From NCBI GenBank assembly GCA_021784595.1, contig JAJYHT010000084.1, forward strand, positions 1 through 62,512: a stretch of DNA of 62,512 nucleotides, given 5' to 3'. The position numbers and the translations under genes were made by a program. The DNA is from Bacillota bacterium (GTDB lineage: Bacteria > Bacillota > Sulfobacillia > Sulfobacillales > Sulfobacillaceae). Of this stretch, positions 8,869-18,272 are shown piece by piece (within the stretch, counting starts at the first letter, position 1; every line of letters starts with the position of its first letter). The notes under the pieces are model-generated. The model searched no databases, was not told the DNA's origin, and was given only the letters and a program-made list of their open reading frames with translations.

Positions 8869-10770
8869 TCAAACAGCCGCTTCATTGGCGCTGGGAGACG
8901 AAGTAAACTGACTGTTGTACAATTCTGCATATAAGCCGCCGCGAGCCAACAACTCGAGGTGCGTACCTTGTTCGACCACCTTCCCATGGTTCATCACCAA
9001 AATTTGATCGGCTTGTCGAATGGTGGATAGACGGTGGGCAATGACAAAACTGGTGCGACCTTGCATTAAGTTGTGCATGGCCGACTGAATAGCCATTTCA
9101 GTGCGGGTGTCGACATTGCTGGTGGCTTCATCCAAAATCAGGATTGAAGGATCTGCCAAAATGGCACGGGCAATGGTCAGCAGTTGGCGTTGCCCGTGCG
9201 ATATGTTGGAGGCTTCCTCATTGAGGACGGTGTCATATCCTTGGGGCAAAGTACGAATAAAATGATCAGCATGCGCCGCACGGGCGGATTGGATGATTTC
9301 TTCCTCCGATGCTTGGTCACGGCCATAGGCAATATTGTCCCGTATGGTACCGTGAAATAGCCAGGTGTCCTGCAAGACCATTCCGAACCACCGGCGCAGC
9401 TGCCCCCGGGGAAATTGCGTAACGCCTACCCCATCCACCTTGATTTCACCCTGGTCCACGTCATAAAATCGCATCAGCAAATTGACCAACGTTGTCTTAC
9501 CAGCTCCGGTTGGGCCGACGATAGCCACGGTCTGGCCAGCTTTGACATCGACGTTGAGATTGGCAATAAGGGGCGTGCCGACGTCATATCCGAAATTGAC
9601 GCCTTGAAACGCTACAGATCCCTGGGGCGAGGTTAATCCTACGTTGTCGACAGGGTCAGCCGACTCCTCCGGTTGGTCCAAAATATCAAACACGCGTTCT
9701 GACGAGGCTAATGTGGACTGAATAACATTGGAAATACTCGATAGTTGGGTAATTGGTTGCGAAAATTGCCTCGCATACTGAATAAAAGCTTGAATATCAC
9801 CAATTTGAATAGCCTGGCGGGTTACTAGAATGCCCCCAATCACACTCACCAAAACATAACCCAGGTTTCCAATCACATTCATTAAGGGCATAATAATCCC
9901 GGTCACGAATTGGGCCTTCCAACTGGAATCGAACAAGCGTTCATTGATCTCATCAAATTTTGCGATAGAACGGCGTTCATGACCAAACGCCTTGATGATG
10001 GGATGACCGGTATACATTTCCTCAACATGTCCGTTCAACTCGCCCAACTGCCGTTGTCGTGCCACAAAATATGCTTGTGAGCGTATCGCAATGCTCCTCG
10101 TCACCACAAAACTCAGCGGCAGCGTCAGAGCAACGGCTAAGGTCATAATGGGACTAATCGTGAGCATCATGACTATCACCCCAATAAAGGTGACAATGGC
10201 CGTAATCAGTTGAGTCAAACTTTGCTGGAGGGTGCTGCTGATGTTGTCAAAGTCGTTGACAAAGCGGCTTAGTATTTCGCCATGAGGATGCGTGTCAAAA
10301 AAACTCACCGGCAACCGCGTCAGCTTTTCCATTACCTGTTGCCGCAAGGTATAGACCGTGGTTTGAGCCACTCCTGCCATGATGTATTGCTGAATATAGC
10401 TAAAGACCGAGCTAAAAACGTAGAGGAAGGCCAACACTATCAAAATATGAAGAATCTCATGAAAGTCAACGCCCCCTCCTGGAATGCCACGCATCTTTTG
10501 CATGAAGCCTTCAAATAAATCGGTCGTCGCATTGCCCAAAATTTTGGGACTTAAAATACTAAAAATGGTACTGAGGATGGCGGCTAACACTACCATCGAA
10601 ATGCGTACCTTGTGCGGTCGGAAATAGCCCAGCAAACGATACAGCGTTCCCTTGGCGTTTTTCGGTTTTTGCACGGGCATCCCGAGCCCCGCCATAGGGC
10701 CCCATCCACCTACCGGGCCACGCCCACCGGGAAAGACAGAACTCGATGATTCCTTTCGCTCGTCACTCAT
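8869..10770 (-). CDS. Heterodimeric ABC exporter, subunit with catalytic-type Walker B
   Basis: This half-transporter of 633 residues has a Gly/Pro-rich cytosolic N-terminus, six membrane segments (about 50-350) and one nucleotide-binding domain. Walker A is VGPTGAGKTTLVNL, the signature is ISHGQRQLLTIARAI (His replaces the usual Gly), and Walker B with catalytic Glu is ILILDEATSNVD. The partner gene just upstream has the reverse pattern, so the two form an asymmetric ATP-site pair as in BmrCD or TM287/288. The ATG at 10770 has GGAGG upstream and overlaps the partner's stop by four bases (ATGA). Likely a drug or lipid exporter in the cell membrane; substrate unknown. Confidence 0.92.
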   Translation of the reverse strand: MSDERKESSSSVFPGGRGPVGGWGPMAGLGMPVQKPKNAKGTLYRLLGYFRPHKVRISMVVLAAILSTIFSILSPKILGNATTDLFEGFMQKMRGIPGGGVDFHEILHILIVLAFLYVFSSVFSYIQQYIMAGVAQTTVYTLRQQVMEKLTRLPVSFFDTHPHGEILSRFVNDFDNISSTLQQSLTQLITAIVTFIGVIVMMLTISPIMTLAVALTLPLSFVVTRSIAIRSQAYFVARQRQLGELNGHVEEMYTGHPIIKAFGHERRSIAKFDEINERLFDSSWKAQFVTGIIMPLMNVIGNLGYVLVSVIGGILVTRQAIQIGDIQAFIQYARQFSQPITQLSSISNVIQSTLASSERVFDILDQPEESADPVDNVGLTSPQGSVAFQGVNFGYDVGTPLIANLNVDVKAGQTVAIVGPTGAGKTTLVNLLMRFYDVDQGEIKVDGVGVTQFPRGQLRRWFGMVLQDTWLFHGTIRDNIAYGRDQASEEEIIQSARAAHADHFIRTLPQGYDTVLNEEASNISHGQRQLLTIARAILADPSILILDEATSNVDTRTEMAIQSAMHNLMQGRTSFVIAHRLSTIRQADQILVMNHGKVVEQGTHLELLARGGLYAELYNSQFTSSPSANEAAV

Positions 10771-12494
10771 GCGATTTCCTCCGGGGAGAGTTGCGACGAC
10801 ACAATTTCTTGGTACACGGCGCAAGTCTGCAGCAAAGATTTATGCGTACCAACACCCACCACGCGTCCTTCATCGAGCACGATAATTTGGTCTGCTTCGA
10901 TCACCGTGCTGACTCTTTGCGCCACCAGAATAACCGTGGCCGCCTCTGCCTCCTGGCGCAAGGCGAGGCGCAGCTGCGCATCGGTTTTGTAATCCAACGC
11001 GGAAAAAGTATCATCAAAGAGATATATCTCTGGTTTTCTCACCAATGCCCGTGCAATCGCCAAGCGTTGTTTCTGCCCTCCTGAGATATTTGCTCCTCCT
11101 TGTGAAATGACGGAGTGAAAACCATCGGGCATCGCAGCAATGAATTCCGCAGCTTGCGCCACCTCAGCGGCATGAAGGATTTCCACCTCGGTCGCTTCCT
11201 CTTTTCCATACTTGATGTTGTCAAGAATCTTACCCGTAAAAAGAACTGCACGCTGGGGCACATAACCCAGTTTAGCCCGCAGACTTTCTTGCGGCATTTC
11301 GCGTACATCCATGCCATCCACAACCACGCTGCCTGAATCCACATCGTGAAAGCGCGGGATGAGATTGATTAAGGTGGACTTTCCCGACCCAGTGCCGCCA
11401 ATAATGGCGGTAATTTGACCCGGTTGAGCGATAAACGAAACGTGCGACAACGCAGGTTCTTCTGCTCCGGGATAGCGAAACGTAACATCACGGAATTCAA
11501 CCTGACCGCTGTGGTCCACCGATGCTTGGCTCTGCACGGGGTCCACGATTTCGGGGTGCATGGCGAGCGCCTCGTTGATTCGCAAGGCCGAGGCTTGGCC
11601 GCGCGGAATCATGAAAGCCATCATGGATACCATCATGACAGCAAACATAATTTGCATCACGTACTGAATGAATGCCATCAAGTTGCCCACTTGCAGAGTT
11701 CCGTCATTGATCCGAATGCCTCCAAACCATACAATCGCCAAAGTGGAAATATTCATGATCAGCATCACAACTGGCATCATGGCAGCCATCATTTTGTATA
11801 CCCGGATCGATACATCGGTTAAGTCACGGTTAGCCTGGTCAAATCGTTGGATCTCAAAAGCCTCTCGATTAAACGACCGAATTACCCTCGTGCCGGTCAA
11901 ATTCTCGCGCAACACGCGGTTGAGGTGGTCCACCTTTTTTTGCATGGTTCGAAAAAGTCCCATGCCTGGTCCTAGGATCCCGTAAATGGCCAGACTAAGC
12001 ACCGGAATCACCACCACAATGATGAGAGAGAGCTTGGCATCGGTGTATACCGCCATAATGATTCCGCCAATGGCTGTTAAAGGTGCCATCACCATCATAC
12101 GCAGCATCATGTTGACTAATTGCTGGACCTGCATTACGTCATTGGTGGTCCGCACTATCAAGGACGAGGTCCCCAACTGGTCAAATTCGGCTAAGGTGAA
12201 TTTCTCTACATGAGAAAACAACCTGCTCCGTAAAACTTGACCAAAGCCCGCCGATGACTTGGCCGCGAAATAGCTGGCCCAGACTGATGCAATGCCGCCC
12301 AAAATTGTGATTCCCAACATAAAGAATCCGATTCGAATGATATAAGAGACGTCTCCTTTAATGATGCCCTTATCCACAATGTCCGACATCAAATTGGGAA
12401 GGTACAAAGTGGCCAAAGACTGCACAAAGGTCAACACCAGCACCATGAACACAAAGGTTCGATAAGGACGCAAAAACCGTTTCAATTTCATCAT
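10767..12494 (-). CDS. Heterodimeric ABC exporter, subunit with degenerate Walker B
   Basis: This half-transporter of 575 residues has six membrane segments in the first 320 residues and then the ATPase domain: Walker A IGGTGSGKSTLIN, canonical signature ISGGQKQRLAIARAL, and Walker B IYLFDDTFSALD. There Asp replaces the catalytic Glu, the mark of the non-hydrolysing site in heterodimeric exporters. It is the first gene of the pair. The ATG at 12494 follows GAGGGGG at about 9 bases (a second ATG comes directly after). An extended -10 element is seen at 12526-12534. No leader attenuator was found upstream. Confidence 0.92.
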   Translation of the reverse strand: MMKLKRFLRPYRTFVFMVLVLTFVQSLATLYLPNLMSDIVDKGIIKGDVSYIIRIGFFMLGITILGGIASVWASYFAAKSSAGFGQVLRSRLFSHVEKFTLAEFDQLGTSSLIVRTTNDVMQVQQLVNMMLRMMVMAPLTAIGGIIMAVYTDAKLSLIIVVVIPVLSLAIYGILGPGMGLFRTMQKKVDHLNRVLRENLTGTRVIRSFNREAFEIQRFDQANRDLTDVSIRVYKMMAAMMPVVMLIMNISTLAIVWFGGIRINDGTLQVGNLMAFIQYVMQIMFAVMMVSMMAFMIPRGQASALRINEALAMHPEIVDPVQSQASVDHSGQVEFRDVTFRYPGAEEPALSHVSFIAQPGQITAIIGGTGSGKSTLINLIPRFHDVDSGSVVVDGMDVREMPQESLRAKLGYVPQRAVLFTGKILDNIKYGKEEATEVEILHAAEVAQAAEFIAAMPDGFHSVISQGGANISGGQKQRLAIARALVRKPEIYLFDDTFSALDYKTDAQLRLALRQEAEAATVILVAQRVSTVIEADQIIVLDEGRVVGVGTHKSLLQTCAVYQEIVSSQLSPEEIA

Positions 12495-12525
12495 GCCGCA
12501 GTGCCCCCTCAATCAAATTGGTGAC

Positions 12526-12534
12526 ATTATATCA
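12526..12534 (-). promoter_or_regulatory. Extended -10 promoter of the ABC exporter operon
   Basis: On the minus strand TGATATAAT is a perfect extended -10 (TGnTATAAT), about 32 bases before the first ABC start codon. No good -35 hexamer is present at 16-18 bases, which is usual for extended -10 promoters. Confidence 0.5.
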
Positions 12535-12690
12535 TACTGCTAAAAGTTCGCTACATGAATATTTATAGTCTCTAATTACTTTTCCATCGCCTATCGCTTC
12601 TCGCCTGGGTCTGCACTTGCTGGAGCGGGAAAAAGTCTCTACCATAATCCTTAGGCCAGATTCTATGGAGGCTGGAGGTTTTAAAACATC

Positions 12691-14091
12691 ATGCGAGATT
12701 TGAGTCAAATACCTCAAGGCGTACACACCCTATGGGCCCAGTTGTCCGAAAGGGCACCCAGCTATCTGGTAGGCGGTGCAGTCCGCGACTTGTTGGAGCA
12801 TCGTATGCCCAATGACTGGGACTTGGCCACAGCACTGCAACCGGAAGACCTCTTAAGATTAGGCGCCGAGACTGGCTATGGTGTGACAGCCACCGGCGCC
12901 AAATGGGGAACCGTCACGTTCAGCACGGCCTCAGGCCCATGTGAGGTCACCACATTTCGTCGCGACGGACGCTATCAGGATGGACGGCACCCCCAAACCG
13001 TCACGTTCACCAATACTATTGAAGAGGACTTAGCTCGTCGCGATTTCACCATTAACGCGATGGCTTTGTCTATCGAGGGCACCCTCATTGATCCCTATAG
13101 CGGGCAGAAGGACCTCGACCAGAGCACCATCCGCACTGTGGGAGACCCCGTTAAAAGATTTCAAGAGGATCCCTTGCGACTGTGGCGAGCTGTGCGCATG
13201 ATTGGACTTGACCATGCAGGCCATTCGTTAACCTTATCATCTATGACTGCCGAAACTATTCAACGATATAAAGCCTTAAGCCTATCCGTGAGTGCCGAGC
13301 GCCAGCGCGATGAACTCTGCAAACTATTGCAAACTCCTCATTTCGATCAGGCTTTGCGTGCTGCTGATGATTTGGGCCTTATAAGCCTAATCTGGCCGGA
13401 ATGGGAAGCCACACGCCATTTTAATCAGCGTAATCCACACCATCGCTATCTCCTGCACGACCACAATCTTATGACCGCTTCTTTGGGTCCCACACCCTTG
13501 CTGCGACTGGCGGGCCTTTTGCATGACATTGCCAAACCTCAATGCTTGGTTTTAGACAACGATGGCATTGGTCACTTTTATGATCATGCCGAAATTGGAG
13601 CGCGCTATGTCCGTTCCATGTTGACTCGCCTCAGATTTCCCCTGCACACCATCGAATCGGCGGCAATGTTGGTTAACTTACATATGTTTCCATGGGAAGA
13701 AGCCAGTTTAAAGGCCCAACGCCGACTGGTCCGCACGATCGGCGAAGCACGCGTTCAAGAGTTGCTGACACTCTATCGGATGGATTTGATCGCAACCGGC
13801 ACCGTATCCCAATGGGACAATGAGGATGCGGTGCGCCAGGCCGTCGCTTCACTATTTGACTGGGGAGAAGAGCCACCTACCTTTGGGAAAGCTCCGCCCT
13901 TGGCCGTATCGGGACGAGATGTCATGAGTTGGTGTAAAATTCCGCCCGGAAAGGCCGTAGGCCAATGGCTGGATCGCATCGCAGCTTGGGTGGACGAAGA
14001 CCCGGCTCGCAATACCCGCGAGCAAATCGCCGCATTTGTCCAAACCTCCGATGCTGCCCTCTCGCACGGGAAAGCGGATAGTTCTCAATGA
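12691..14091 (+). CDS. cca: CCA tRNA nucleotidyltransferase (with HD domain)
   Basis: The enzyme adds or repairs the 3' CCA of tRNAs. The class II head domain is clear: YLVGGAVRDLLEHRMPNDWDLAT, with the G-G-x-V-R-D loop and the DxD metal pair in DWDLAT, then RRDFTINAMAL and the RFQEDPLRLWRAVRM neck motif. After about residue 250 an HD-type motif (LLHDIAKP) marks the longer bacterial form that also has phosphohydrolase-like parts. Length is 466. The ATG at 12691 follows GGAGG. The stop codon is directly followed, in the same frame, by the truncated tnpB, so that element landed within a few bases of the gene end without breaking it. Confidence 0.93.
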   Translation: MRDLSQIPQGVHTLWAQLSERAPSYLVGGAVRDLLEHRMPNDWDLATALQPEDLLRLGAETGYGVTATGAKWGTVTFSTASGPCEVTTFRRDGRYQDGRHPQTVTFTNTIEEDLARRDFTINAMALSIEGTLIDPYSGQKDLDQSTIRTVGDPVKRFQEDPLRLWRAVRMIGLDHAGHSLTLSSMTAETIQRYKALSLSVSAERQRDELCKLLQTPHFDQALRAADDLGLISLIWPEWEATRHFNQRNPHHRYLLHDHNLMTASLGPTPLLRLAGLLHDIAKPQCLVLDNDGIGHFYDHAEIGARYVRSMLTRLRFPLHTIESAAMLVNLHMFPWEEASLKAQRRLVRTIGEARVQELLTLYRMDLIATGTVSQWDNEDAVRQAVASLFDWGEEPPTFGKAPPLAVSGRDVMSWCKIPPGKAVGQWLDRIAAWVDEDPARNTREQIAAFVQTSDAALSHGKADSSQ

Positions 14092-14118
14092 ACAAAATGC
14101 CCGCGCATTCCCCTTCCT

Positions 14119-15273
14119 ATGCCGCAGGCCAGGAGGGGGTCAAGCGGACGGCAGGCTGTCTGGGTCACCGATGAGTTATTCCAGTTCATCCCGCTAATCG
14201 ATGAGACCGGCGAGATCGCATCGTATCAGTTGATCCTGGGCACGAAGAAGTTTCCGGTCGGGGTTATTGCTTACGTGGCGCATCGGCCTCATGGCGTACC
14301 GTCTTCGATTCACATCGCCGTGGAAGGCGGCCACTGGTGGCTGTCTTTCGCAGCCGAGGATGCCGAGGTAACGATGCCCAAGAAAACGGCAGACGCCACC
14401 ACGGAACAAATTGCTGAGGATTTACGGCATCTTTCGGCGGAGCAACTTACCGAGCGGACTCTCGGTGGAGATCGGGGCGTCGCCAAGCCCCTGACCACAT
14501 CGGATGGGCAGGTCTTTGACCTCCTGCCCGTGCAGAAGAAACGGATCAAGAAGACCCGCCGTCAACGCAAACAATGGCAACGACGGGCTTCTCGCAGGAA
14601 GAAAGGATCGAGAAATCAGAAGAAAGCCTATCGCAAAGTGGCGAAGTATCAGCAATACGAAACGAATGTCCGACAGGACTATGCCCATCAAACGAGTCAT
14701 CATTTGGCCGCCGATGATGCCTATGATTTGTATGTGTTCGAGGCTCTGAAGATCCAAAATATGACCAAACGCCCCAAGGCCAAAACGGATGCCCAAGGAC
14801 GGTTTCTGCCCAATAAAGCGGCAGCCAAAGCCGGGCTAAACCGCGCTATCTTGTCGTCGGCTTGGGGACAAGTCGTCTCGTTTACCACCTATAAAGCATT
14901 GCGTCATGGCAAGCTTGTCATCACCGTACTACCCGCGTATAGTTCGCAGGAATGTGCTGTCTGCACATTCACCTCCCCGGACAATCGGCCTTCACAGGCT
15001 GAGTTTGTCTGTCAACGCTGCGGACACACCGATAATGCCGACCACAATGCGGCCGTGGTGATCGCGAAGCGGGGTATCCAAAAGCTTCTTTCCGGCGATC
15101 CGCTGACCAAAACTCACAAAACCACGCGGATTTTTCGGAAACTAGGGCCGGAACGGTCCGAAGTTACGCCTGGGGAGATCGGCGTAAGCCGTCTGGGGCC
15201 TACGGCCTCGACGCAGCGATCAATGAGCCAGGAAAGCTTTGGGGGCAACCCCGAAACCCCCGCCTCGGCGTAG
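14119..15273 (+). CDS. tnpB: TnpB-like RNA-guided nuclease, 5'-truncated, catalytic core intact
   Basis: TnpB proteins of IS200/IS605-type elements are RNA-guided DNA nucleases, ancestors of Cas12. The RuvC residues are all present: Asp118 in LGGDRGVAKP, Glu208 in YVFEALKIQNMTK, and Asp308 in CGHTDNADHNAAV, with zinc-ribbon cysteines 279, 282, 298 and 301. The protein starts at the middle of the WED domain (GRQAVWVTDELFQF); the usual first 60-80 residues with the YKFRLYP-type motif are missing, and the frame simply begins after the cca stop. ATG 14119 has only a weak GGAGG-like context. A C-terminal tail of about 55 residues overlaps the presumed guide-RNA region. No tnpA is present, so it is not self-mobile. 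Confidence 0.85.
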   Translation: MPQARRGSSGRQAVWVTDELFQFIPLIDETGEIASYQLILGTKKFPVGVIAYVAHRPHGVPSSIHIAVEGGHWWLSFAAEDAEVTMPKKTADATTEQIAEDLRHLSAEQLTERTLGGDRGVAKPLTTSDGQVFDLLPVQKKRIKKTRRQRKQWQRRASRRKKGSRNQKKAYRKVAKYQQYETNVRQDYAHQTSHHLAADDAYDLYVFEALKIQNMTKRPKAKTDAQGRFLPNKAAAKAGLNRAILSSAWGQVVSFTTYKALRHGKLVITVLPAYSSQECAVCTFTSPDNRPSQAEFVCQRCGHTDNADHNAAVVIAKRGIQKLLSGDPLTKTHKTTRIFRKLGPERSEVTPGEIGVSRLGPTASTQRSMSQESFGGNPETPASA

Positions 15274-15305
15274 CCAGGCGGTGGGAGAGTTCATAACAGT
15301 CGTAT
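15120..15305 (+). ncRNA. Predicted omega-RNA (reRNA) and right end of the tnpB element
   Basis: In IS200/IS605-type elements the guide RNA scaffold overlaps the 3' end of tnpB and runs to the element's right end, with the guide taken from the flank. Here the tnpB tail is GC-rich and full of short inverted repeats (GGGCCGGAACGGTCC, GGGGCCTACGGCCTC), and the frame is followed by AGCCAGGCGGTGGGAGAGTTCATAAC at about 15273-15298, a typical right-end look. The guide would begin near 15299. This is inferred from position and pattern only. Confidence 0.4.
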
Positions 15306-15357
15306 TCGTGGTATGCTATGGGACGTGAGTTGACCCTATGAAAGGCCACGTGATGCA

Positions 15358-16635
15358 ATGCCCTCTACACCTGTATTTGATGTCACAGTGATTGGCGCAG
15401 GACCCAGTGGTCTGATGGCAGCCATTGCTGCCCGCTCTCAGGGAGCACGCACGCTACTCATTGAAAAAGGCAACAAACTCGGCCGCAAGCTAGGCATCTC
15501 TGGCGGAGGACGATGCAATGTCACCAACGCCAAACCACTTGCCGAGCTAATGAAAAACATACCCGGCAACGGCCGTTTTTTGTACTCAGCGCTAACCCAG
15601 TTCTCCAACCACGATATCGTTGCCTTCTTCGAAGATCTTGGCATAAGGCTCAAAGAAGAGGATCGGGGACGGGTGTTTCCCATTACCGATAAAGCCTCTA
15701 CCGTCGTTAGGGCACTCGTCGACAAAGTGTACAATTTGGGGGTCGAGGTGTGGCAAGAAGCTCCTGTGGCAGACTTGCTGACCGAGGGCAGCGTGGTTGC
15801 CGGAGTGAAATTGGCCAGCGGTGACATCCTGCACACTAAAGCCGTGGTGGTGGCCACCGGAGGGTGCAGCGTGCCGCAGACGGGAAGCACCGGAGACGCC
15901 TACCCATGGGCCGAAGCGCTTGGCCACACTATTATAGATCCCTATCCCACCGAAGTTCCTCTGAGAAGTGCCGACCCGTTTATTGAAAGCCGCACTGTTC
16001 AGGGACTTTCATTCAAAGATGTCTCCATCGCGATTGTAAACAGCGCCGGCAAGACCTTGACCACCGAGTTGGGAGACATGATGTTCACCCATTTTGGATT
16101 GACGGGACCCGTGTCTCTGCGTTGCAGCCATTATGTGTCTACCGCGCTACGCAGGAATTCTGCCGATGAACTGACAGCCTACATCGATTTTTTTCCATCA
16201 ATTCCCCGCGACAATTTGGTTAAAGAGCTCAAACAATATCGCGATCAAAAAGGTCGTAAACAACTAAACACGCGATTGGCGCAGTGGTTCCCGGATCGCT
16301 TCGCCTCAGTGCTGCTCGACACTCTTAACATTTCCGCCGCCACCGACATGAGTCACGTGAGCAACGAGATGATCGCAACCATTGTGCAACATATCAAGGG
16401 ATTTCCGGTCTCCATTTCAGGCACTCTCCCGCTAGAAAAAGCCACGGTAACCGGCGGCGGGGTCTGCATCCAGGAAATTTCTCCAAAAACCATGGCCTCC
16501 AAATATTGCCTTGGCCTGTATTTTGCTGGCGAAGTGATGGACGTCCATGCCCATACGGGAGGCTACAATATTACCGTGGCTTTTTCGACCGGGCACGCTG
16601 CAGGAACTGCGGCCGCAGAATATGCCATGACCTAA
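15358..16635 (+). CDS. NAD(P)/FAD-dependent oxidoreductase, HI0933/BaiN family
   Basis: This flavoprotein of 425 residues begins with a Rossmann motif VIGAGPSGLMAAIAA, then the family signature KLGRKLGISGGGRCNVTN near residue 45 and a central VVATGGCSVPQTGSTGDAY. The end has GGGVCIQEISPKTMASK and ALYFAGEVMDVHAHTGGYN-like FAD-binding residues (GLYFAGEVMDVHAHTGGYN). The family includes BaiN-type reductases and many of unknown role; physiological substrate is unclear. ATG 15358 has a weak site upstream (GTGATGCA context). The gene starts about 60 bases after the tnpB right end, so its promoter may lie partly in element sequence. Confidence 0.88.
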   Translation: MPSTPVFDVTVIGAGPSGLMAAIAARSQGARTLLIEKGNKLGRKLGISGGGRCNVTNAKPLAELMKNIPGNGRFLYSALTQFSNHDIVAFFEDLGIRLKEEDRGRVFPITDKASTVVRALVDKVYNLGVEVWQEAPVADLLTEGSVVAGVKLASGDILHTKAVVVATGGCSVPQTGSTGDAYPWAEALGHTIIDPYPTEVPLRSADPFIESRTVQGLSFKDVSIAIVNSAGKTLTTELGDMMFTHFGLTGPVSLRCSHYVSTALRRNSADELTAYIDFFPSIPRDNLVKELKQYRDQKGRKQLNTRLAQWFPDRFASVLLDTLNISAATDMSHVSNEMIATIVQHIKGFPVSISGTLPLEKATVTGGGVCIQEISPKTMASKYCLGLYFAGEVMDVHAHTGGYNITVAFSTGHAAGTAAAEYAMT

Positions 16636-16864
16636 TCCCCGCTCCGGTGATTCTTGGACATACAACCCTGTCCGTCTCTATCGTTTACGACATCGTCAGG
16701 CGTCTGATCCGCATCGAGTAGTCGTGGGCAGGAGCAGGCGGAGGCCCGGGTCTTCACATTTGCGGCATGTTATGGGAATCCATGTGCTATGATAGAATTT
16801 AATCGTTCTTTCCTATCTTTTTAACATTTACCAGCCATCGATGCCATTTAGAGGAGGATGCGCA

Positions 16865-18217
16865 GTGCCTGCTAAAAGAGTGACCAAACAGCGCAAAATT
16901 GCGTCCTCCGTGCTTAGATGGCATCGAACAAGCTCCCAAGTCCAGACAACGCCATTCGACACGCCTTCCTGGAACGAGATATTTTCCCTGTTTAAAGATC
17001 ATATGATTGTAGGAGTCGACCTTCATACCGATCGATTTTTGTATACTAATGCGGCCTTGCAGTCCATGCTGGGTTACAGCGAAGAAGAACTATTCGCTAT
17101 GAAGGTGTGGGATGTATTCGAGGAACCATACAAATCCCAAGTAAAAAGCTCAGTTCAAGCGGGTCTGCAAACCATGGACCAGGTCACCTCAATAGTTTTA
17201 AAGGCCTTAAGAAAACAGGGCGACAGCATTTGGCTTGAAGCTTACGTGACCTCCGTCCCCTATCGAGGAGGGGTTGCCCGGATCGCCAATTATATTAATG
17301 TTACGGAAGCCATCACCCTCAAAGAACGCATGGACCAGGAACTGACCTCATTCTATTCTGCGCTCGATGCCATGCCGACCCCGGTGGTCATTGCCAAAGA
17401 AACATTTCAGTACGCCAACCCCGCCGCTCTGCAGTGGTCCGGCTATACCAAAGCCGAGTTGTCCCATATGCATGTCTGGGATCTCATAGAAGTCACCGAT
17501 GACCTGATGCAAAGGATTCAGGCCAATATTCATCGTCGGTTGCAGGGGGAATCTTTTTTAGGCGAATATCCGCGCATCCAAGTCAAGATTAAAGGCGAGT
17601 TGCCTAAATGGGCGCATGTCGTTACCCGTACCTTGTGGCATCAAAATTCTTGGGTAGACTTGATGATTTTAACCGACATTACCGACTCCGTAATTACCGA
17701 GCATCGTATGGCACAAGAACGGGAACGGTATCGAGAATTGTCCGAACTCGACGGATTGACGCACATATACAACCGCCGTATGTTCGATAACCAACTGGCC
17801 GACATGATTACGCATGCGTCCGCCAGTCACCGTCATCTTACGCTGGTAATGATCGATATTGACCACTTCAAAAGAGTCAACGATCAATTTGGCCACGAAA
17901 CGGGAGACTATGTTTTGCAAGAACTGGCCAAAGTTGTTCAAGCGGATTTGCGGCCCACTGATCTCTTTGCTCGCTATGGAGGCGAGGAATTTATGATCAT
18001 TATCCCCGATGTTCACTTAAACCATGTCAAAGCTCTGGCCGAACGGCTTCGGATTAGAATTGCACGCCATGATTTTAAAATCGGAACTCAAATTACCGTC
18101 AGCATGGGGATTACCGCCCTTCGCGAGCAGGATACCACGACACGCATGGTGCATCGTGTCGACGATGCCTTATATGAGGCCAAACATAACGGGCGCAACC
18201 AGATTGCGCTGGGATAA
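16865..18217 (+). CDS. PAS-PAS-GGDEF diguanylate cyclase
   Basis: Predicted cytosolic c-di-GMP synthase of 450 residues with no membrane segment. Two PAS sensor domains lie at about 45-150 and 165-280 (LYTNAALQSMLGYSEEELFA and YANPAALQWSGYTKAELS cores), followed by a GGDEF domain. The active-site motif is GGEEF at 372-376 and the allosteric inhibitory site RPTD lies at 363-366, exactly five residues before it, so the enzyme should be both active and product-inhibited. A GTG at 16865 is chosen over the ATG at 16841, because GAGGAGG lies seven bases before the GTG and inside the longer frame. An EAL-PAS enzyme is coded 2.7 kb away. Confidence 0.92.
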   Translation: MPAKRVTKQRKIASSVLRWHRTSSQVQTTPFDTPSWNEIFSLFKDHMIVGVDLHTDRFLYTNAALQSMLGYSEEELFAMKVWDVFEEPYKSQVKSSVQAGLQTMDQVTSIVLKALRKQGDSIWLEAYVTSVPYRGGVARIANYINVTEAITLKERMDQELTSFYSALDAMPTPVVIAKETFQYANPAALQWSGYTKAELSHMHVWDLIEVTDDLMQRIQANIHRRLQGESFLGEYPRIQVKIKGELPKWAHVVTRTLWHQNSWVDLMILTDITDSVITEHRMAQERERYRELSELDGLTHIYNRRMFDNQLADMITHASASHRHLTLVMIDIDHFKRVNDQFGHETGDYVLQELAKVVQADLRPTDLFARYGGEEFMIIIPDVHLNHVKALAERLRIRIARHDFKIGTQITVSMGITALREQDTTTRMVHRVDDALYEAKHNGRNQIALG

Positions 18218-18272
18218 CCTTAACACCCCCAAGCAGAGGACGTGGCTCTCGTCGGCGATATCCATACCGTCC

